This document shows positions 5,373 through 8,422 of a stretch of DNA of 8,422 bases, one piece after another. The notes beneath the pieces were generated by a model, which had not been told where the DNA came from, made no database searches, and saw nothing but the letters and a program-made list of their open reading frames with translations. The number at the start of each line of letters is the position of its first letter. Position 1 is the stretch's first letter. The translations under genes and the position numbers were made by a program. This stretch comes from Planctomycetales bacterium (lineage in GTDB: Bacteria > Planctomycetota > Phycisphaerae > SM23-33), in contig DAOVFI010000098.1 of the NCBI GenBank assembly GCA_030673005.1, positions 1-8,422 of the forward strand. The letters run 5' to 3'.

Positions 5373-6112
5373 AATCGCAAAGACGGCACGAATTGAAAGA
5401 AAACGTTCTCGCCCACGAGCTGGGCCAGATGAAAAGGTTCTTCAACCGCTACGGCAACTGGATTTGGGGAGTGGGCCTGGCGGTGTTAATCGTGGTTCTG
5501 ATTGCCTGGCACTATCGCAGCCGAAGCGCCGCGGAACTGGTCGAACAGAGGAGCCGTTTCGAATCGCTCAGGAACGACGTACTCGATCCGGACAAGCAGG
5601 CTTCGGCCCTGACCGGACTCATCGACCTGGCCGAAAATGCATCCGACCCGGTAGTGTCGGCATCGGCGTGCCTGTATGTAGCGAATTTTCACGCCGGGCA
5701 GCACGGCATCGCCCTGATCCGATCAGAGACAGATAAAAGCCTGGAGCACCGTAAAAAGGCGGAAAAATACTACCGGTTGGTTGTCGATAGACATTCTCAA
5801 AGGAAGATATTTGTCGCAAAGGCCAGGTTTGGTCTGGGGGTATTGGCGGAGAACGCCGGAGACTGGACGTCGGCCCGGAGTGAATTCGAGCACGTGCGCC
5901 GAATAGTCGGCGAAGGCTTTCCCGTGGCGGTTGATGCAGGATTGCGATTGAAACAACTGGATGTTTGGCGCAAGCAGGTCCGATTCTCCACGACTATGCC
6001 GTCAATCACCCCGACGACTATGCCGACGACCGCTCCGGCGACTATGCCGGCAACCGTTCCGTCAGTGAGCGGGACGACTTCAAAACCGGCCCGGATCGAA
6101 GTCAAGAAATAA
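5369..6112 (+). CDS. Single-pass membrane protein with TPR-like domain
   Basis: 247 aa. A basic cytoplasmic N-terminus (MKSQRRHELKENVLAHELG) is followed by one membrane span at about 30-47 (WIWGVGLAVLIVVLIAW) and then a helical region at about 55-200. Segments such as AEKYYRLVVDRH (131-142) and KARFGLGVLAENAGDWTSAR (151-170) have the A/G-x-x-Y/F spacing of tetratricopeptide repeats. The layout resembles YfgM-like proteins (short N-terminus, one span, extracytoplasmic TPRs), which assist secreted proteins at the SecYEG translocon. The resemblance is architectural and weak. The tail (207-247) is Thr/Pro-rich with three 8-residue repeats. The ATG at 5369 is chosen because it overlaps the upstream TGA stop as ATGA. 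An upstream in-frame GTG at 5309 would lie deep inside the lipoprotein gene. Confidence 0.8.
   Translation: MKSQRRHELKENVLAHELGQMKRFFNRYGNWIWGVGLAVLIVVLIAWHYRSRSAAELVEQRSRFESLRNDVLDPDKQASALTGLIDLAENASDPVVSASACLYVANFHAGQHGIALIRSETDKSLEHRKKAEKYYRLVVDRHSQRKIFVAKARFGLGVLAENAGDWTSARSEFEHVRRIVGEGFPVAVDAGLRLKQLDVWRKQVRFSTTMPSITPTTMPTTAPATMPATVPSVSGTTSKPARIEVKK
5990..6061 (+). repeat. 24-bp in-frame tandem repeat, three units
   Basis: Three 24-bp units (5990-6013, 6014-6037, 6038-6061) share the core cgactatgccg at 5991, 6015 and 6039. They encode TTMPSITP, TTMPTTAP and ATMPATVP in the flexible tail of the TPR-like protein. The period is a multiple of three, so changes in copy number would keep the reading frame. 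Confidence 0.85.
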
Positions 6113-6123
6113 TCAAAATTTCT

Positions 6124-6152
6124 CTAACACTTTATCCTCGATATGGTAAAAT
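6124..6152 (+). promoter_or_regulatory. Candidate upstream promoter for the corrinoid protein gene
   Basis: CTAACA (6124-6129, 4 of 6) and TAAAAT (6147-6152, 5 of 6) are separated by exactly 17 bp. Transcription would start near 6159 and place the hairpin at 6170-6234 in the leader of the corrinoid protein mRNA. Confidence 0.4.
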
Positions 6153-6169
6153 CCACTGTTGGTCGGCAG

Positions 6170-6234
6170 GCCGGGACGCAGCGAAGCGGAGCCCCGGTAT
6201 TTTATCGTAGCGATTGCCGGGGCTTCGTCCCGGC
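6170..6234. repeat. REP-like palindromic element, copy 2, with nested hairpin
   Basis: An outer 9-bp stem (gccgggacg at 6170-6178, complement at 6226-6234) encloses an inner 7-bp stem (gccccgg at 6191-6197, complement at 6217-6223). Positions 6170-6198 are the reverse complement of the repeat at 1804-1832 with four differences. The right arm is followed by ctttct, so the hairpin may also end transcription from the upstream operon. Confidence 0.8.
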
Positions 6235-6244
6235 TTTCTATAAT
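6214..6244 (+). promoter_or_regulatory. Candidate proximal promoter for the corrinoid protein gene
   Basis: A perfect TATAAT lies at 6239-6244, just after the palindromic element. The best -35 is TTGCCG (6214-6219, 4 of 6) with a long 19-bp spacer, and it lies inside the repeat. Transcription would start near 6251, leaving a leader of about 30 nt with the ribosome binding site. If active, the repeat supplies part of the promoter. Confidence 0.35.
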
Positions 6245-6280
6245 TGAGATAATCCGGTAACAGAAGAGAGGTAGGAATTC

Positions 6281-6910
6281 ATGGCAGATTTACAGGCAAT
6301 TGCCGACGCCCTGATTAAGGGCGACCGCAACACAGTAGTGGAATTGACACAAAAGGCAATCGACGAAGGCGTCGGTCCCGCGGACATTCTCGAAAAAGGT
6401 CTGATCGGCGGGATGAACGTCATCGGCGCGCGTTTCAAGAATAACGAAGTGTACGTGCCGGAGGTTCTTATTGCCGCCCGTGCGATGCACGGCGGGATGG
6501 ACATCCTCGAACCGCATCTGAAGGCCGGAGGTATCGAGCCGATCGGCGTGGTTGTTATCGGGACAGTCAAAGGCGACCTTCACGACATCGGGAAGAACCT
6601 CGTCGGAATGATGCTCCAGGGCGGCGGGCTGGAGGTTATCGATGCCGGTACCGACGTCGGACCGGACAAGTTCATCGAGGCCGTCAAAAACAGCAACGCC
6701 AGGGTAATCGCGATGAGCGCGCTGCTGACTACGACCATGCCGCAGATGCCCGAAATCATCAAGGCAGTCAAGGAGGCGGGGCTGGACGTAATGACAATGG
6801 TCGGCGGTGCACCGGTTACCCAGAGTTACGCCGACGAAATCGGCGCCGACGGTTACGCGCCGGACGCAGCCAGCGCCGTCGATAAAGCCCTGGAACTGGT
6901 CAAGACATAG
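6281..6910 (+). CDS. Corrinoid (cobalamin-binding) protein of methyltransferase type
   Basis: 209-aa cytoplasmic protein of the MtbC/MtmC/MttC and MetH cobalamin-domain family. It carries a corrinoid whose cobalt accepts a methyl group from a substrate-specific methyltransferase and passes it to a second methyltransferase. Residues 1-85 form the helical cap domain, with the family stretch GLIGGMNVIGARFKNNEVYVPE at 40-61. Residues 88-209 form the Rossmann-like B12 domain with the signature GDLHDIGKN; H101 is the lower axial cobalt ligand. Also visible are the SALLTTTM segment (146-153) and the VGGAPV loop (174-179). Length and both domains are complete. The ribosome binding site AGAGAGGTAGGA lies just upstream of the ATG. 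No methyltransferase or corrinoid-activating gene is adjacent, so its substrate (methylamine, methanol, methoxylated aromatic or other) cannot be told. Confidence 0.93.
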   Translation: MADLQAIADALIKGDRNTVVELTQKAIDEGVGPADILEKGLIGGMNVIGARFKNNEVYVPEVLIAARAMHGGMDILEPHLKAGGIEPIGVVVIGTVKGDLHDIGKNLVGMMLQGGGLEVIDAGTDVGPDKFIEAVKNSNARVIAMSALLTTTMPQMPEIIKAVKEAGLDVMTMVGGAPVTQSYADEIGADGYAPDAASAVDKALELVKT

Positions 6911-6939
6911 GATTCGAACACATAACGGTTTCGTTCGTC

Positions 6940-6976
6940 AAGCGGCAAGCCGGCTTCGGGTATCGGCTTGCCGTTT
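6940..6976 (+). terminator. Probable intrinsic terminator after the corrinoid protein gene
   Basis: A 10-bp perfect stem (cggcaagccg at 6943-6952, cggcttgccg at 6964-6973), extendable to 13 pairs with A-T and G-U pairs, has an 11-nt loop and is followed by TTT. It starts 30 bp after the stop codon. The U tract is short, so termination may be partial. Confidence 0.65.
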
Positions 6977-7020
6977 AGCGTCAGTAGTCTGTAGCATCTA
7001 GTTTTCTGTCAATCATCTTG

Positions 7021-7077
7021 TGGTGGCACGGGTTTGTAACCTGTGCGGCTGACACAGGTTACAAACCTGTGCCACCA
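7021..7077. repeat. Long near-perfect palindrome (25-bp arms)
   Basis: Arms at 7021-7045 and 7053-7077 are complementary at 24 of 25 positions around a 7-bp loop (cggctga). Each arm is itself partly palindromic (caggtttgtaacctg). The ends (ggtggcac) match those of the palindrome at 8254-8281, suggesting one family with different cores. It lies in the leader region of the pseudouridine synthase gene, 69 bp before the chosen start. Confidence 0.85.
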
Positions 7078-7146
7078 ACAGATTTAAGGTTGACAGAGCC
7101 TGGAATAATGGTGTTACAGAGCATTAGGTTGCGTGTCGAAGGAAAG

Positions 7147-8292
7147 ATGCCCGATAAGGTTCACAAGAACGCTCCCGGCGTGGGGATGCAGGTGGTGGAG
7201 ACGCCGGCCGAGATGGAAGCCGACGGACTTCGGCGTCTGCGCATCGACATTCGCCGCGCACTGCCTGACCGCCGGCTGGATAAGTACCTCGCCGGACGGT
7301 TGGGCGATTTGTCCCGAACCGCTCTCCAGCAGTACATCCGCGAAGGGGCCGTTACCGTCAATCAGCAGGTAGTAAAACCCTCCCGCATCATCCGGACCGG
7401 CGACGTCATCGAGATGCTCCTGCCCGAGCCGGAAGAACTGGTTATCGCACCCGAACCGATCCCGCTGGATGTTATTTACGAGGATTCGGACATTATCGCC
7501 GTTAACAAGCAGGCCGGTCTTATCGTACACCCGGCCAGGGGCAATCGCGCCGGGACACTGCTGAACGCACTGGCGTATTATTTTCAGCAGCGCAGCGGGA
7601 AATCGGAAAGTCTCGACGACCTGCCCGATCGCGGCGACAAATGCCGCCCCGGAATCGTCCACCGGCTCGACCGCGACACGACCGGAGTGATCCTGCTGGC
7701 CAAGACGAGACTCGCTCTGTGGCGGCTTGGCAGGCAGTTCGAACTCCGCAGGATTCACAAGACATATCAGGCCATCGTTCACGGGCAGATGGAACTGGAC
7801 GGGGACGTTATCGACGCGCCTATCGGGCCGCACCGGCGGATTCGTGAGCGATACGCCGTCTGCCGGCGCACCGGCGGGGAGATGCCCGCCCAGACCAAGT
7901 CGGCCGTAACGCGCTACCGCGTCCTGAAGCGACTGACGGGTACCGGCGCGATTTCCGGCGGGTTCACCTTAGTGGAGTTGTATCCGAAGACAGGAAGGAC
8001 GCACCAGTTGCGCGTTCACATGAGTTCTCTTGGCCATCCGATCGTCGGTGACCGGACTTACGGCGGCGGACCGATCTACCGGAGTCAGATGGACGGCAGT
8101 GGCGGCCCGGCCTGCGACCCCATCATCACGCGCCAGGCCCTTCACGCCGTCGAGATTGAGTTTCAGCATCCGCGAACGCTCAAGACAATTCACCTCCGCG
8201 CTCCGCTGCCCGAAGATTTCCTGACCGCCCTGCGAATACTCGGCGGCGGTGAAGGTGGCGCGGGCGTCTCGCCCGTGCACCAGAGTCTTTGA
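7147..8292 (+). CDS. RluA/RluD-family 23S rRNA pseudouridine synthase
   Basis: 381-aa enzyme that isomerises specific uridines to pseudouridine, most likely in large-subunit rRNA. An S4-type RNA-binding domain lies at about 43-90 (RRLDKYLAGR through GDVIEML). It is followed by the catalytic domain: DVIYEDSDIIAVNKQAGLIVHP at 108-129, the active-site motif GIVHRLDRDTTG at 169-180 with catalytic D175, KTYQAIVHG at 205-213 and the conserved KTGRTHQLRVHM at 281-292. The S4 plus synthase layout matches RluC and RluD; which uridines it modifies cannot be told. The ATG at 7147 is chosen because AAGGA lies 3 nt upstream. An ATG at 7108 and a TTG at 7018 are in frame but lack a good site, and the latter falls in the palindrome. 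The last residues (GAGVSPVHQSL) are encoded by a palindromic repeat, beyond the expected end of the domain. Confidence 0.93.
   Translation: MPDKVHKNAPGVGMQVVETPAEMEADGLRRLRIDIRRALPDRRLDKYLAGRLGDLSRTALQQYIREGAVTVNQQVVKPSRIIRTGDVIEMLLPEPEELVIAPEPIPLDVIYEDSDIIAVNKQAGLIVHPARGNRAGTLLNALAYYFQQRSGKSESLDDLPDRGDKCRPGIVHRLDRDTTGVILLAKTRLALWRLGRQFELRRIHKTYQAIVHGQMELDGDVIDAPIGPHRRIRERYAVCRRTGGEMPAQTKSAVTRYRVLKRLTGTGAISGGFTLVELYPKTGRTHQLRVHMSSLGHPIVGDRTYGGGPIYRSQMDGSGGPACDPIITRQALHAVEIEFQHPRTLKTIHLRAPLPEDFLTALRILGGGEGGAGVSPVHQSL
8254..8281. repeat. REP-like palindrome inside the 3' end of the pseudouridine synthase gene
   Basis: A hairpin with perfect 6-bp core arms (cgggcg at 8261-8266, cgcccg at 8270-8275) around tct is flanked by ggtggcg on the left and tgcacc on the right. 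The outer right arm appears to have lost one C, since the expected complement would read tgccacc. Its left end shares 10 of 11 bases with 7022-7032. It resembles dispersed palindromes of the GGGCGTCTCGCCC type found in many genomes, which translate to HGRDARAT-like peptides on the opposite strand. Confidence 0.75.
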
Positions 8293-8317
8293 CAGTTCGC
8301 CTTTCCGGCTTTACAAT
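8289..8317 (+). promoter_or_regulatory. Strong sigma70-type promoter of the tRNA-Val gene
   Basis: TTGACA (8289-8294, perfect), a 17-bp spacer and TACAAT (8312-8317, 5 of 6). The predicted start is near 8324, leaving about 25 nt of 5' leader before the mature tRNA. The -35 box contains the stop codon of the pseudouridine synthase gene. Confidence 0.8.
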
Positions 8318-8348
8318 TTAGTAAGGATATATCCGGAGTAACGAATAC

Positions 8349-8422
8349 GGGCGATTAGCTCAGTTGGCTAGAGCGTGCGGATCACACCCGCGAGGTCACA
8401 GGTTCGAGTCCTGTATCGCCCA
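8349..8422 (+). tRNA. tRNA-Val (anticodon CAC)
   Basis: 74 nt, folding as a complete cloverleaf: acceptor gggcgat with atcgccc, D stem gctc/gagc, anticodon stem tgcgg/ccgcg (one U-G pair) with loop atcacac and anticodon CAC at 8383-8385, variable loop aggtc, T stem acagg/cctgt with loop ttcgagt, discriminator A at 8422. The acceptor and T arms match common bacterial valine tRNAs. The window ends at the discriminator, so whether CCA is encoded cannot be seen. It decodes GTG codons. Confidence 0.95.

Noticed and set aside
7090..7118. TTGACA before the pseudouridine synthase gene as a promoter -35
   Set aside because: No hexamer at 15-19 bp spacing matches TATAAT at more than about two or three positions.
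7018..7146. TTG (7018) or ATG (7108) start for the pseudouridine synthase
   Set aside because: The TTG start would translate the palindromic repeat. The ATG at 7108 has no clear binding site, while the ATG at 7147 follows AAGGA and leaves a complete S4 domain.
7114..7833. 239-codon minus-strand open frame antisense to the pseudouridine synthase
   Set aside because: It lies opposite a complete catalytic domain, with no ribosome binding site and no recognisable product.

Overview
The window is bacterial, GC-rich and compact, with six protein genes, one tRNA gene, one candidate structured RNA and a dense set of small palindromic and tandem repeats. The style of the repeats (composite palindromes at gene ends, GTGGCAC/GGGCGTCTCGCCC-type palindromes, heptanucleotide arrays) and the gene content suggest an anaerobic planctomycete, perhaps of the Phycisphaerae. 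This is a judgement by resemblance; no ribosomal or phylogenetic marker in the window settles it.

Layout. 2-1672 (+): ABC-2 type membrane permease, whose stop codon lies in the first bases of a composite palindromic element (1669-1832). 1840-3828 (-): P1B-type metal-transporting ATPase, convergent with the permease, with a promoter and possible operator at 3902-3947. 3853-4868: about 1 kb without a protein gene. It holds the ATPase promoter, a roughly 316-nt stretch of nested, mutually consistent inverted repeats (4092-4407) that looks like a structured RNA read from the minus strand and ending in a U tract, a short heptamer array (4544-4571), and a striking mirrored heptamer array (4699-4846, nine units against eleven). 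4869-6112 (+): two-gene operon with an ATGA overlap, encoding a lipoprotein and a single-pass membrane protein with a TPR-like helical domain. 6281-6910 (+): B12-binding corrinoid protein of the methyltransferase type, without a methyltransferase beside it. 7147-8292 (+): RluA/RluD-family rRNA pseudouridine synthase, whose last residues are encoded by a repeat element. 8349-8422 (+): tRNA-Val(CAC), with a near-consensus promoter that overlaps the preceding stop codon.

The genes do not form one pathway. The permease and ATPase are membrane transporters, the lipoprotein/TPR pair is envelope-associated, the corrinoid protein belongs to one-carbon (methyl transfer) metabolism, and the pseudouridine synthase and tRNA belong to translation. 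The most interesting material is non-coding: the candidate RNA, the mirrored heptamer array, and repeats that supply stop codons or C-terminal codons for three of the six genes.
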